A stretch of 64,000 nucleotides of DNA from Heloderma charlesbogerti (GCA_026122225.1 JANEZZ010002243.1:558001-622000); one strand, 5' to 3'. Positions 34,002 to 46,399 are shown, counted from the first letter of the stretch. The notes: generated from the sequence alone by a model not told the origin. A program made the numbers and translations.

Positions 34002-34986
34002 TCTGTGGTGTTGTATGTTAAATAATTAACACTGAAGTAAAAATGCCCCAATTTGTATCTGGACCGCAACACATAGGGATGATAACCCCATCATTATCCA
34101 TGTGCTGCAGGCCCAATCTAAACCAGATTCTCTACATGCACATTCCCTATACGCTTAGGGAAAGGTGGCCTATTGGTGACAATGGCAATGTCAAGATTCC
34201 TTTAGCCCTCACTTTACTTATAAGCCCAAACATACATAGACAAGAGGCTTCAGTCTACAGCTTTTAATCCATTATTTCACAGGTCATACAGATGCAAATT
34301 CTCAGTGACTCTCCATCTACAAAGGAATGCCTTCAGGGGAATCAAAAGGAAGTCATGAGAGTTTCCCGCCATTTGAAGAGGGAGGGGGTCTGACTAGCCT
34401 AACTTAAGAGGGGGAATCCCTCTGTTCTTGTGAGGCCTCTAAGTGCAGCTTTTCATGCAAGGTCAATTGGGTAGACTATCTAAGTTCCGCCCCTGCCTTC
34501 TCTCTCCTTGCTCTGCACCTGCGTCTGGCATCTATTAGGTCACACTCCCCAAACCCTTCCTCCCCCTGTTCGCTGCCTCTCACGGGGGGGGGGTGAGGAG
34601 GGACCCTCATCCTCAGCCATCTGGATGTTTGTAACCTGAGAAGCAGGCCTACTCATATCTGGACTAGCCTGGGAAAACACCTCCCCCATGTCTGGTGATT
34701 CTCCTTCAGAATCTGAACTGCTATCCCACTCCCTGCACTCAGAAATACCCCTGACAGGAGACAACTGGAATCCATGGAGACGATTTTTCTCTTTTTAATC
34801 CCCCCTGATGGGGGGGTGAATCTTGGCCCAAAATTGGAGGGGAAAGCTTAAATCCCCACTCCCAAATTACCCACCCTCAATTGGAATTGGGGCTGTGCAC
34901 GCTTACATAGAGGTAAGTAAGACAATTACACATAGCTCTGCTATGTGTGATTAGTAAAACATTTAGTTTGAACTTCACATACAACA
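34002..34986. other. no recognised feature
   Basis: The minus-strand frame at 34540-34764 is rich in Ser, Asp and Glu (SSDSEGESPDMGEVF) and could be a fragment of an old LTR element gag-like region, but I cannot support that. Several G and C homopolymers are present. Confidence 0.4.
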
Positions 34987-34994
34987 CCATAGAG

Positions 34995-35869
34995 TAGGGA
35001 TGGTGAAGAATTCCACCATGGATTCCAGTGAGGCCGGATTCTGTAGAATCTGGCCCCTTGGAATCTGTGGTGGAACAGCCTCCTGCCCCCACCCTCCCCC
35101 GGAATCCCAGGATGGCACTTACCGGGGGTGGATGCAGCGGCGGCTCCAGTGGCGCAGTGGCAGATTTGGCAGCGGTGGGGGTGGCGGTGGATTTGGCAAA
35201 GGGGGCGGCAGCGGCAGTTGCAGCGGTGGCAGTAGCGGCAGGGGCGGGAGCGGCGGGAGCAGTGGGGCAGAGGTGGTGAGTGCGGCAGTGGCAGGTGTGG
35301 CGGCGGCGGGTGCTGCAGCAGGGGCTGGTCTCCTGGCCGGCTGCGGGCAGGCTCAGCATATGCAAATGGCGGCAGCTACGGCGGCTTCCATTTGCATTCG
35401 CTATTTTTCGCCATGTGTTCGCTATGTAAATATGTGTGTTCGCTATGTAAATGTTTGCATTCGCTATGTAAATATTTACATAGGCTAGAACGGCGAAAAA
35501 TAGTGAACACAAATGGTGGCCGCCGTAGCTGCCGCCATTTCCATACACCTTTTTTTTTTTACTTTGCCGTGGTAGGCTACGTAAATATTTACATAGCCTA
35601 TCACGGTTAAGTACAGGGACGCAAACGGCGGCGGCTACGGCTGCCGCCATTTGCATCCCTGCTGCCCAGTGGCTGGATGTCCAGCTGCGGGTGGAGCCGG
35701 CTGGCGGCTCTGCGGAATCCCCGTGGAGCGGAGCCGGCCAGGCATGACTCCGGGGGGAGGGACAAAGCATCTCCCCCCCCCTCGTGGATTCTGGGGGGAC
35801 GGACGGAGTGCCTCCCCCCCCACCGTGAAGCAGATCCACGAAACGGTAAGTGACTTTCATACATCCCTA
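34995..35869. mobile_element. hairpin-array hAT element with perfect duplication
   Basis: CCATAGAG at 34987-34994 and 35870-35877. The B-type left end has TAGGGATGGTGAAGAATTCC. The A-type right end has AAACGGTAAGTGACTTTC, then CATCCCTA. The left arm contains a GGC-repeat tract (35120-35340). The first P1 at about 35410-35490 contains a short tandem expansion of TTCGCTATGTAAAT. The second P1 is at 35567-35608. Confidence 0.95.
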
Positions 35870-35877
35870 CCATAGAG

Positions 35878-37535
35878 AACATCAGGGATATCACTAGTTT
35901 CTTTTTCTTGATCTGAGGCAGGAAACTGCAGTGGAAAGTCTCCCTGGCTGCAAGGAGCAGCCAACAAGGCTTTCTTTTAAAGTGTTCAAGAAAGAAAATA
36001 AATAAAAACCCTCAGCCACCTCTTCCTAATAAATAAGGTAAGCCCACTCCCCCCACCCTGGTCAAAAAATTCCCAAAATGTTATCTTAAATGGGTCATTT
36101 ATGCCTGTAACCTTGTATATATCAATGACAGTAGATTGACACAGGAGACAATCGTTTCCTGAAAAGTTCTGCAGACTTTTTTCTTTACCCCCTGAAGAAA
36201 GCATAAAATAATAATAAGAAAAAAGTGTGTGTGGGAGGGGGGGAGCCAAAACGTGTTGGGCTTCTTATAATAAATTCCATCTTGCATCCTGAGAACCCAT
36301 TTCTCTTCCTCATGATCTCCTTTGGACGCTCACCTCCTTCTGTTTTTTTGCAGTAGACATGGGCCACGTGGCCTCAGACCATTCTCTTCACACTGGGCAC
36401 TTAGTATTCACAAATGAAAGTTTGCATTCTTTTTGGTGCATGATTGCTGCCCAAAAGCAGCAGCTTTACACACACCCCTCTCTTTCCCACAGCACTATTT
36501 AGTAATGAAAAATGTGTGATGTAATGTTTTTGCATAGTACATTTCTTGGCCCTTCAAAATGGCAGCCAATGAAATGCATTGAATCGCAAGGAAGCTTGCA
36601 GTTCAATGGTATCATGTAATGGGTCTTGCGTTACTGGAGATGCAGGTCTGCTGCTTTCAGTGGGAGCCACACACACGCAATAATATGCATAAGATTAGCC
36701 ACATAACCCACTGGAACATTTTATTGCTCAAGCATCATTGAAGTGGCTGAGAGTGGTGAAAGAGCATTGCAATGGATTGTCCAATAGTGGGCTATATTTT
36801 TTTTTTTAAATGAATTTCTTCACTGAACTGTGCTGTGGATGACAGGGTTATTATGAGATGCTTGTATATAAAAAAAGAAAAGAAAAAAACAATCCACTAT
36901 ACAAAATACATTTTATTCCACCTATAAAAACAAAATTAACTTAAATGTATCAATAATAATAATGATAATAATAATACAATTAAGTCTGAAGCCCAATATA
37001 TTCTCTTGTAGACACAGTAATAAGTGGATAGGACCAGTTATTTTGGATAGCATCAGGTTGTTTTCATATTGATAGCATCATTGGATAGCATCAGGTTGTT
37101 TTCATATTTGGAAAACAAACAAACAGGGATCTGTTATTGTCCTTTTTTTAAAAAAAATTGTTCATTTGAAGGTGAAACATAAAATAGGTGTCCTTGAACA
37201 GATAAAATTCTCTGCTTTTGGCATTTCAAGCCTTGATTTACCATCACCACATTTCCAGACACAATGCTCCCAGGGGACTCTTTTGTTCTTAAGTATCACT
37301 GAAGCACACAGACGTATGTTTAGAATGAATGAGGTTATCTTTAATTGGGAGCTGGAATATATCTCCCTGTCAACCTTCAAACAAGGCTTTTTATATTTAT
37401 TAAGGTTTTGTAAAAGACCAATCTATTAGGCTGCTTAAATAGCTTTAGTGAAAACTTTGCAGCGATGTTAGATTGAGCAATAAAAATATTCTGTGGATTC
37501 ATTTAGGGTCTGAAATAGAAATTTGCCACTGTAGC
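35878..37535. other. no gene; short tandem duplication near 37050
   Basis: GGATAGCATCAGGTTGTTTT occurs twice, about 33 bp apart, at 37046-37110. An ATA-rich tract lies at 36952-36977. No exon or named repeat is recognised. Confidence 0.5.
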
Positions 37536-40500
37536 TAGGGATGTACGAATTGTGTACCTTCCGTGCCTCTTGACTTCCGCAGTTTGCGGTCAGTGCTCCA
37601 TACCATCGTTCGCAAGTGGGGATGTCACAGAATTCCGCCACGGATCTCGGTGAGGCCTAATGCCAGTACATTCGGCCCCCTGAAATCTGTGGCGGAACGG
37701 CCTGCCACCCCCTGCCCCCCCGCGGATCCCCCCAGGACAAGACTTACCTGGGGCGGATCTTCCGGGCGGCGGTGGCTCCAGCGGTGGCTTCGGTGGCGAC
37801 TTCAGCAGCGGCTTGGCGGCAGCGGCCAGTCTTCCGACCGGCTGCCGCCACTGCCATTTCCAGGCTTGTGGAAAAAAAAAAAAGAAGACATGATAGGCTA
37901 CGTAAAGATTACGTAGCCTATCATGGCTAGGTTTTAAAAAAAAGAAAAAAAAAGACGTGATAGGCTATGTAAATCTTTACATAGCCTATCATGGTTGGGG
38001 TGGGTAAAAAAAACAACAACAACCGCGTACGCAAATGGCGGCGGCTACGGCTGCCGCCATTTGTGTTCCTTCTTTTTACCGTCTTAATCTACGTAAATAT
38101 TTACGTAGACTATGATGGCGAAAATCAAGGGGAATGCAAATAGTGTAGAGGGCGCTATTTGCGTCCCCTTTTGATTTGCCGTTTTAGCCTACGTAAAGAT
38201 TTACGTAGGCTAAAACGGTGAATGAAAAAGGGACGCAAATAGTGCCTGCTATGCTACTTGCGTTCCCCTGGATTTTCGCCGTCATAGTCTACGTAAATAT
38301 TTACGTAGATTAAGATGGCCAAAAAGAAGGAACGCAAATGGTGGCGGCCGTAGCCGCCGCCATTTGCGTACGTGGCTGTTGTTGTTGTTTTTTACCCAGA
38401 GCCCTCCGTGGCCAGAAATCCGGCTCTGGCCTGGCCAGGCCTGACTGGCTGCTCCGCGGAGCTGCCGTGGAGCACCGTTCGAGGATTCCGGGGGGAGGAA
38501 CGGAGCGCCTCCCCCCTGGCCAGGATTCCGGGGGGAGGGACGGAACACCTCCCCCGCCACCATCAACATAATCTGCGAAAGGTAAGTCACTTTTGTACAT
38601 CCCTATTCTCAAGCCCCCGGAATTCTCCTCTTTTTTTTCTGCTCCAAAAATTACGAAGATAAATCCGTACCGACAGCCGTAATTCTGCATAACTTCCATA
38701 AGAAAGGCTATTTTTCGTAGGTATTTATGTATTTTTTCTCCCTCCCTAAGAGGTGCACTAATTATTTTCAGCCAAAACACTTTCTCCTCCTAGGGGCTTC
38801 CCAAAACAAGGCTGCCCTAGGTGTGCCTGAGCGATGCACTCATTGTTTAAAGCAACACTGTTTGAAAGAAGGAAAAAACCTTTTAAAATGACCATGCCGG
38901 TCTGGAGCCCTGCATGAGGTATTATTCCCCCTGCTAGGCTTTCTATTTCCACATCCAGCCTTGTTGGTGATGTTGTGAGGCTAAAATGGAGAGGAGAAAC
39001 AACTCTGTGCATGTCTACTCAGAAGTAAGTCTTATTGAGTTCAATGCAACTTACTCCTACACATGTCAGCACCCCACTTGCCCCCAGCTCAGCTTTGTAT
39101 TTCCACATCCAGCTCATTAGCAAACCTGTTAGTTATTTCACTGGGTGACTGTGTGCTGGACTCTAACCACTACATCATACTTCTGTTATATGAAACTCAT
39201 GAAGAAAAAGAGACAGTATAATGGAAAGTTCTTTCAAAGCAGTCACACTTCACTTGTACAAATGCAGCATGAAGGGAAAGATCAGCAACCTTCTCTTTGT
39301 TTGAATAAAAAGCACACTCTGCACATGCTCAGGAAATGGACAAAATGAGGAATAAACATACCAGGGAATATGAAGAACTATATTCTTCCACTATGTGTGT
39401 GCGTGTGTGTGTGTGGGGGGGGAATCTCCCTCAATCCAGCTGTTCCCTGGAAAAAAAAACCCATTCACCCAAGGGTCTTCTGAGATAACTAAGAGGAGGT
39501 CTGATAATGAACTGGATGTGGAAATACAAAGCTGAGCAGAGAGGCGAACCAACTCTGTGCATGTCTACTCAGAAGTAAGTCTTACTGAGTTCAATGCAAC
39601 TTACTCCTACACATGTCAGCACCCCACTTGCCCCCAGCTCAGCTTTGTATTTCCACATCCAGATCCAGCTCATTATCAAACCTCCTGTTAGTTATCTCAG
39701 AAGACCCTTGGGTCAATGGGGGTGTGGGTTTTCCAGGGAACTGCTGGATGGAGGGAGATTCCACACACACACACACATTGTATTTGTACAAGTTTTTATT
39801 TTATTTGTTTTTATTCATGCTGCATTTGTACAAGTGTGACTGCTTCAGAAAGAACTTTCCATTATACTGTCTCTTTTTCTTCAAGAGTTTCATATAACAG
39901 AAGTATGATGCAGTGGTTAGAGTCCAGCCCAAAGTCACCTAGTGAGATAACTAACAGGTTTGCTAATGAGCTGGATGTTGAAAGACAAAGCTGAGCTGGG
40001 GGCAAGTGGGGTGCTGACATGTGTAGGAGTAAGTTGCATTGAACTCAATAAGACTTACGTCTGAGTAGACATGCACAGAGTTGGTTCTCCTCTCCATTTT
40101 AGCCTCACAGCATCACCAACAAGGCTGGATGTGGAAATAGAAAGCCCAGCAGGGGGAATAATACTCGTGCAGGGCTCCAGACAGGCACAGTCATTTTAAA
40201 AGTTTATTTTTCTTTCTTTCTTTCAAACAGCGTTGCTTTAAACAAAGACTGCATCGCTCAGGCACACCTAGGGCAGCCTTGTTTTGGGAAGCCCCGAGGA
40301 GGAGGAAGTGTTTTGGCTGAAAGTAATTACTGCACATCTCAGGGCAAGGGAAAAAATACATAAATATCTACAAAAAAATAGCCTTCCTTACGGAAGTTAT
40401 GCAGAATTACGGCTGTCGGTATGGATTTATCTTCGTAATTTTCGGAGAGGAAAAAAAAGAGGAGAATTCCAGGGGCTTGAGAATGACGGTACGGCGCACT

Positions 40501-40556
40501 GGCCGCAAACTGCGGAAGTCAAGTGGCACAGAAGGTACACAATTCGTACATCCCTA
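37536..40556. mobile_element. 3-kb hAT-like foldback element
   Basis: Left tip TAGGGATGTACGAATTGTG is repeated inverted at the right tip, ending CACAATTCGTACATCCCTA at 40556. The inverted similarity runs inward for ~870 bp on each side: left arm 37536-37616 plus 38606-39490, right arm 39690-40556. The centre (about 39490-39690) carries an extra direct copy of the AACTCTGTGCATGTCTACTC block. The left arm is split by the element at 37617-38605. Flanks ACTGTAGC and CTAATGTG do not match. No transposase frame. Confidence 0.85.
37617..38605. mobile_element. hairpin-array hAT element nested in the foldback arm
   Basis: Flanked by TTCGCAAG and TTCTCAAG. The undisturbed opposite arm of the foldback reads continuously through ATTCTCAAGCCC, confirming the empty site. 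The B-type left end is TGGGGATGTCACAGAATTCC and the A-type right end is GCGAAAGGTAAGTCAC. Five P1-type palindromes (about 37889, 37955, 38078, 38176, 38275) alternate with P2 modules. The central one is the TTTTAGCCTACG variant. Confidence 0.95.
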
Positions 40557-43500
40557 CTAATGTGGTTGCTCCAACTCCCAATGGGATTTACTTCCCCCAA
40601 AACATGTTAGGTACCATGCTATGATTTGAATTACACACAAAATGCTGAAGAAGTAATAAGGAATGATAGACTTTCCAGCTTCTTTGAAACATGTTCTTAC
40701 CTCATGAAAGGTCCTAGAGACTGAGCTGCAGGTTAGCACTTTCATACATGGAGCTGTTCTCATAAGTGATTTTCTTGTCCTGATTCATGCACAGGCAACA
40801 CAGAGACAGACACATTAGTGAACACATAGTGCCATTGACTTGATTCCTCAACTTTTGGTTCATTACTTCATTTGAGATGCAAATAACTGGACCTGTTGGA
40901 CACATGGGTGTGTGCATCTGAAAGCACAGCACTCCCTCATGCCTGTGGTAATTATTCAAAAGGGATGTTAGCTGCAGACCAGGTGAACCCAAGACAACAG
41001 GGTTGCTACTTGGACAACTAAGATTTGGTATTAAGACACCTTATAAGATATGGCATCTGAGATTTGAAGAGCCAAATTTGTGTTAGCCTTCTGTTTATGT
41101 GGCAAGACAAAGAATATATAAACTACTAATCTGAGCACATGATCCCATAAAAGGGAATCTTTCAAGGCAACTGTATCCCTTTACACTGTATGGTTCAGAA
41201 TATCATATCTCCATCATTAGCGATGAGCCAGATCATGATTTCTGGTTGCCATGAGCATAGTGCATATGCTTGGGAGCTTTCGAGGCCTCCCTACAACCTG
41301 TACACTATTCAGCTTTGATGGAACCTCTCCACTGACAACCCCCATCTCCAGTAAGTAATGCAAAGTGGTGGGTACAGGTGTAGAGGATCCTATCCAGTAC
41401 GGAGGGGCACAGGCTGCAGGAACGTTTCTAGCCATGTTGTGTACTTGATGACTTTATCCAGAATATGACAGAGCCTAGACACCTTGTCAATTCATAATTG
41501 ATCCATTAAAATATTGTGGATGCCCTCTTAATTAACCCGCTTCAAATGGGCCAATTATGTGTTGAACTTGGAGTGGCCTTCCATTACTATCTATCATTAT
41601 AAAGTATAAACAAGGTTTAGATGTCCTCCTTTTAGTCTTATTAAAAGGAGATAAAAACCTACTTGTGTGGTCCAATCCACATTAAAGAGGGGATCGGAAC
41701 CTCTAACATTTTTAATGACCACAATACTGGGCTTCTTCACACAGAACTTTTGTCCTGCTATTGAGATAGGTTACTCATGGAAGTTTGCATCCTTTAGATG
41801 ACATTGTCAACCTCCAGGGCATCTCCTGCACTAAATGATCTTTATTCCATTTTTTAAAAAGACTGTAGAGTGGAGATAATGAGCTATCAAAGTGATAGCT
41901 TTTTCACCTTGTGAAAAAGGAAAACCCACAATAAGAGGAGGTAGACCACAGCACCATCTAGCAGCTGTATAATGCAACATACAGAAGACTCAGATAAGGG
42001 GGGGAAGTGGGAGAAGCTTGTGTAAAGGGAGTCTGTCATGATCCCGCATTTAAAACAGAAGCAGCCTCATTTTAAATGCAAGATTTTAGGATGGTGTACA
42101 GATGCTCACCAAAAGCTAAACCACAGGTTTCTCCTTTTGTTGCATTTCCCAATGGTTGGAAAAGCACCCCCTCAAAGTTTGTTTAGTACTTTTCTCATGA
42201 TTCATCAAACCATTCTCCATACTTACTGTGTTATATAAAAGGAAGTTATTAAAAGGTGCTTTGAAGTTTAACTGCTTGCTAGATGGCATGATGAACTTAT
42301 GAACATCCATTTGCCTTCACCCATTGCATGTATAGATGCAAAGAATACAATACTTTCACGTACACTAGAGAAATCCTGCTTGTTTAAATGAGACTAACCT
42401 TGATATATAGCAAACAACTCCAGTTGAAAAAAAATCCAATACATTGTTTTCCTTTGTTATAAACTGGAGGTAGCTTGCATTAATGTCAAGCTCACATAAA
42501 AATAGTTTAAGGTGGCAATCCTATACACACTTACCTGGAAGTAAGTCCCATTGAACAGACAGGCATAAGATTCCACCATAAGCAATTAAGATGGAAACCA
42601 TCATGCTGAAATGTCCCACCCATGAAACTGTCAGCACTGGATTTATTCTGATATTATTCTGCAAGGAAAATAAATTATTAGATCCCCCCCCCGTGCACTG
42701 TAGCTGCATTGCTTCAAGTTTTGCTTTAATGTTCTCAATAGCATCCTATTACTAGATCACAATAGATAGCAGGTTTGAGTGACAGAAAGCAAAATATTTT
42801 AAAAAAGTATTTTACAACAGCATACAGCTGCAAGCCATTTCTGTTATAATTGCATGCAAAAACAATTCTATCTTGATAAATACACTGACTATTAAATTTC
42901 ATTTGAAAATGGCCTCTGTTCTGTAACATTCACTGGTCTGATGCAGGGCCCTAGATCTGTAACCATACATTGCCTAAGAAGAGCATTGGATTATATCTGG
43001 CTCTTTCTCAACTCCCAGATTCCCCATTCCAGAGGTGCCTGGCCTAGATGGCTCCAGGTTGCTAACAAAACATCAGGGGTTCCCAAGCTTTATACAAACA
43101 GAGAAAAAAACATAGAGAGACAGGCCAACAGACTACAAGCATATGGTGCAGGGTTCAATTGACCCAGGATTTTATTTAAAGAGTGGCATGCTCCACTTGA
43201 AAGAAAACTGAAGTGTAAATAATACATTTTCCTGTGCAAAATTAAATACCCCAAAGAGGGAGGCTAGACCAAGTATCTGTAGGGATGGACAAATCTATCG
43301 ATTTTGGTTTCTCTCACTTTCTCAGTTTTTCTAAACCTGAGTTCATTCTGTCCTGTTTCTGCATCAGTTTGCAACTTAAAAAACAACAACAACTCTGTAG
43401 AGATAGCCCCAGGCCAATTAAAGCTGCTCCAGTAAGGTTGTTTCCAAGCACTGTTATGGAAATAAGGTCCAGTTACCACACTTTGAAATACTTTAAAAAG

Positions 43501-43572
43501 TCACAGCTGGTAAAGGCTTGACAGTAAAGACTTATGCCATCATAAAGGATATTCAATTTAGGGGTACATCAG
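40557..43572. other. no gene recognised
   Basis: Largely unique-looking AT-rich sequence. A half MITE with GGCAATCCTATACACACTTA and GTAAGTCCCATTGAAC lies at 42505-42575. TAGGGATGGACAAATC at about 43281 resembles a hAT MITE left end without a partner. Confidence 0.5.
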
Positions 43573-43573
43573 G

Positions 43574-43612
<39 letters not shown>

Positions 43613-43622
43613 TACACATACA
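43573..43622. repeat. (TA)n(CA)n microsatellite at the Tc1 target
   Basis: TA dinucleotides pass into CA units immediately before the Tc1 element, which inserted at a TA. Confidence 0.9.
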
Positions 43623-44005
43623 TATAGTCAGGGCCAGAAATATTGGAACAAGGATAATTGTTTTGGCAGCTGGCCTCTGTACACTACCACATTGAAGTTG
43701 AAAGGAAACACCCAGATAGGAGCAAAGTCAGAACTTTCAGCTGTAATTCAAGGGGTTTGACAAAAGTGGGGTACTAACCATTCAGGAAGGACAGCCAGTG
43801 GCATACACACACACACACATCGTTGGTGGCTCATAAGTAATGGAATGAATGGCTGGCAAGCAGCTGCATGGCCAGGTGGGGCCTGTTTCCTGGGTACCCC
43901 ATGACCAATCAAGTAGATAAAAGGCCTGGAGGTGGTTCTGAGTGTTATATTTGCATTGGGTAGCTGTTCACTGGAACTCCCAACTTGAGGTCCAAGGAGG
44001 TGTCC

Positions 44006-45996
44006 ATGCGAGTGAAGGAGGCCATCATTAGGCTGAGGAAACAACATAAACCCATCAGAGAGATAGCAAAAACAGTGGGAGTGGCCAATACAACAGTTTG
44101 AAACATCCTGAAAAAGAAGGAATTAACTGGCAAGCTCGGCAACAGCAAAAGGCCTGGCAGACCACAGAAGAAAACTAAAGTGGATGACTGCAGAATTCTG
44201 CTCATGGTGAGGAGGAACCCTTTCACAACATCTAGCCAGGTCAAGAATGCTCTTGAGGAGGCAGGCATGTCATTGTCAACTAGAGATGTACGAAAGTCAC
44301 TTACCTGGTCTCACAGCTTGCTTCGCGGTGGGGGGGAGGTGCTTCGCTTCTCCCCCCGAAGTTCAGGCCGGGGGGGGGGAGGCTTCCGCCTCACCCAGCC
44401 GAAATTCAGGCCGGGGGGGAGGCGTTCCGCCTCACCCAGCCGAAATTCAGGCCGGGGAGAAGCGCCCTATCTCCCTGGCCGCGAACTTCAAAAGAAAAGT
44501 AAAAAAAAAAAGCCCCGTGATAGGCTACGTAACGATTAACGTAGCCTATCATGGCTAGATCTGCAAAGTCACCGGTGATAGGCTACGTTAATCGTCACGT
44601 AGCCTATCATGGGTGACTTTAAAAGAAAAAAGCGCGTAAGCAAATGGCGGCCCCCATAGGGAGCCGCCATTCGCGTTCCTTATTTGGTCCCTGTAGTCTA
44701 CGTAAAGATTTACGTAGACTACGGCAAAAATAAGGGCAACGCTATTTGCGTTGCCCTTATTTTTGCCGTAGTCTACGTAAATCTTTACGTAGACTACAGG
44801 GACCAAATAAGAAACATGAATGGTGGCTCCCTATGGGGGCCGCCATTAGCGTACGTGCTTTTTTTTTTTTTTTTAAGTCACCCGTGATAGGCTATGTGAC
44901 GATTAACGTAGGCTATCACGGCTGACTTTGCAAATCTAGCCATGATAGGCTACATTAATCGTTACGTAGCCTTTCACAGGGGCGTTTTTTGTTTTTTTTT
45001 ACTTTTCTTGTAATGGCGGTGGTGGCAGCCGGTCGAAAGACCAGCTGCCGCCCCCGCCCCTGACGAAGACCTGCCGAACCGCCTCCGGGAACCGCCGCCG
45101 GGAGCGACATTCGTGAAAGGTAAGTCCCATCCCGGGGGTGGCGGGGGGGGGTGGCGGAGAATTTCTCCCTGAACAACCTTCGGAGGACCGAATGCGTTGG
45201 CGCTCGGCCCCCTGAAGTTTCGGGGAGAAATTCTCCCCCATCCCTATTGTCAACATCTACAGTCAAGAGACAGCTTTATGAATGTAAATACAGAGGCTTC
45301 ACAACAAGGTGCCAACCACCGGTAATGCTCAAGAACAGACAGGCCAGAGTAGCCTTTGCCAGCAAACACCTAAAAGATCCTGCCCAGTTCTGGAATAAGA
45401 TTCTTTGGACTGATGAAACCAAGATTAACTTGTACCAGAATGATGGGAAAAGAAAAGTATGGAGAAGGAAAGGAACAGCTCATGATCCAAAGCATACCAC
45501 ATCATCTGTCAAACATGGTGGAGGCAGTGTTATGGCATGGGCATGTATGGCTGCCAATGGAACTGGGTCACTGGTGCTTATTGATGACCTGACTGCTGAT
45601 AAAAGCAGCAGGATGGATTCTGACGTGTATAGGGCTATACTTTCTGCTCAGATCCAGCCGAATGCTGCCAAACTGATAGGACACCACTTCATATTGCAGA
45701 TGGATAATGACCCAAAACATATAGCAAAAGCTACCCAAGAGTTTCTCCAGGCAAAGAAGTGGGATGTTCTTCAACAGCCAAGTCAGTCACCTGATCTCCA
45801 CCCAATAGAGCATGCTTTTCACTTCCTGAAGACAAGACTGAAGGCAGAAAGACCCATAAACAAGCAGCAGCTGAAGGCAGCTGCAGTAAAGGCCTGGTAA
45901 AGCATCTCGAGGGAGGAAGCTCAGCATTTGGCCATGTCCATGGGTTCCAGACTTCAGACAGTCATTGACTTCAAAGGATTTTCCTCCAGGTATTAA
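44006..45996 (+). pseudogene. Tc1-type DD34E transposase, broken
   Basis: The frame opens at the ATG 44006 with a helix-turn-helix start (REIAKTVGVANTTV) and continues to 44280, then resumes after the insert at 45247. The catalytic region has ILWTDETKIN (first Asp), MDNDPKHIAK (second Asp) and SPDLHPIEHAF (Glu), all in place. Three lesions are visible: TGA at 44099-44101 where a Trp is expected, TAA at 45898-45900 near the end, and the 966-bp hairpin-array insertion. The final stop is at 45994-45996. Length without the insert is about 340 codons, usual for the family. It cannot make a full-length transposase. Confidence 0.93.
44281..45246. mobile_element. hairpin-array hAT element inside Tc1, best long palindrome
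   Basis: TTGTCAAC at 44273-44280 and 45247-45254. The left end is A-type (TAGAGATGTACGAAAGTCAC). The right end is a GAGAATTTCTCCC variant ending CATCCCTA. Between 44510 and 44985 the sequence is one large palindrome centred near 44747. Each ~235-bp arm holds three P1-type hairpins and one P2 module, six P1 in all. At 45013-45119 an ATG leads through GC-rich sequence to AAAG-GTAAGT. Confidence 0.95.
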
Positions 45997-46399
45997 AGGT
46001 GATTCTTAAGTTTGAAATGATGTTGATTTTTTCCATTACTTATGAGTCTCCAATAATGTGGGGGGGGGTGCCACTGGCTGTACTTCCTGAATGGTTAGTG
46101 CCCCACTTTTGTCAACCCCCTTGCATTACAGCTGAAAGTCCTGACTTCGCTCCCATTGGTGTGTGTTTCCTTTCAACTTCAATGTGGTGGTATACGGAGG
46201 CCAACTGCCAAAACAGTTATCCTTGTTCCAATATTTCTGGCCCTGACTGTATATATATATAAAATGGGCAAAATATCTAGGTATGGTTTTGTAAGCAGAC
46301 ATTTGGCAATGGATAGAGGATAACACAGGAAGACAGTTACAGGACAATCCTATGTCCCCTAGACAGTGTCTGGAAGACATAAGATTTTTCAGTTTCTGG

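Larger units (their letters stand above)
43625..46249 (+). mobile_element. Tc1/mariner transposon with long terminal inverted repeats
   Basis: Ends TAGTCAGGGCCAG and CTGGCCCTGACTG are flanked by TA on both sides (43623-43624, 46250-46251). The inverted repeats are ~178-181 bp (43625-43802, 46069-46249), including AATATTGGAACAAGGATAA and its complement. Without the insert and its duplication the element is ~1.65 kb, normal for Tc1 types. Such transposons move by cut and paste at TA using a DDE transposase encoded between the repeats. Confidence 0.95.

Noticed and set aside
34540..34764. An acidic, serine-rich domain of a gag-like protein
   Set aside because: The frame is short and only compositionally biased; no zinc knuckle, protease or other diagnostic motif is visible.
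34877..35860. A 327-codon open frame
   Set aside because: It lies inside the element at 34995-35869; the length comes from GC-rich and palindromic composition, and its residues are translated repeats.
37536..40556. Interpretation of the foldback as two separate inverted MITE insertions
   Set aside because: The arms mirror each other continuously up to a common centre, and a single pair of matching tips bounds the whole; separate insertions would need internal tips and duplications, which are absent.
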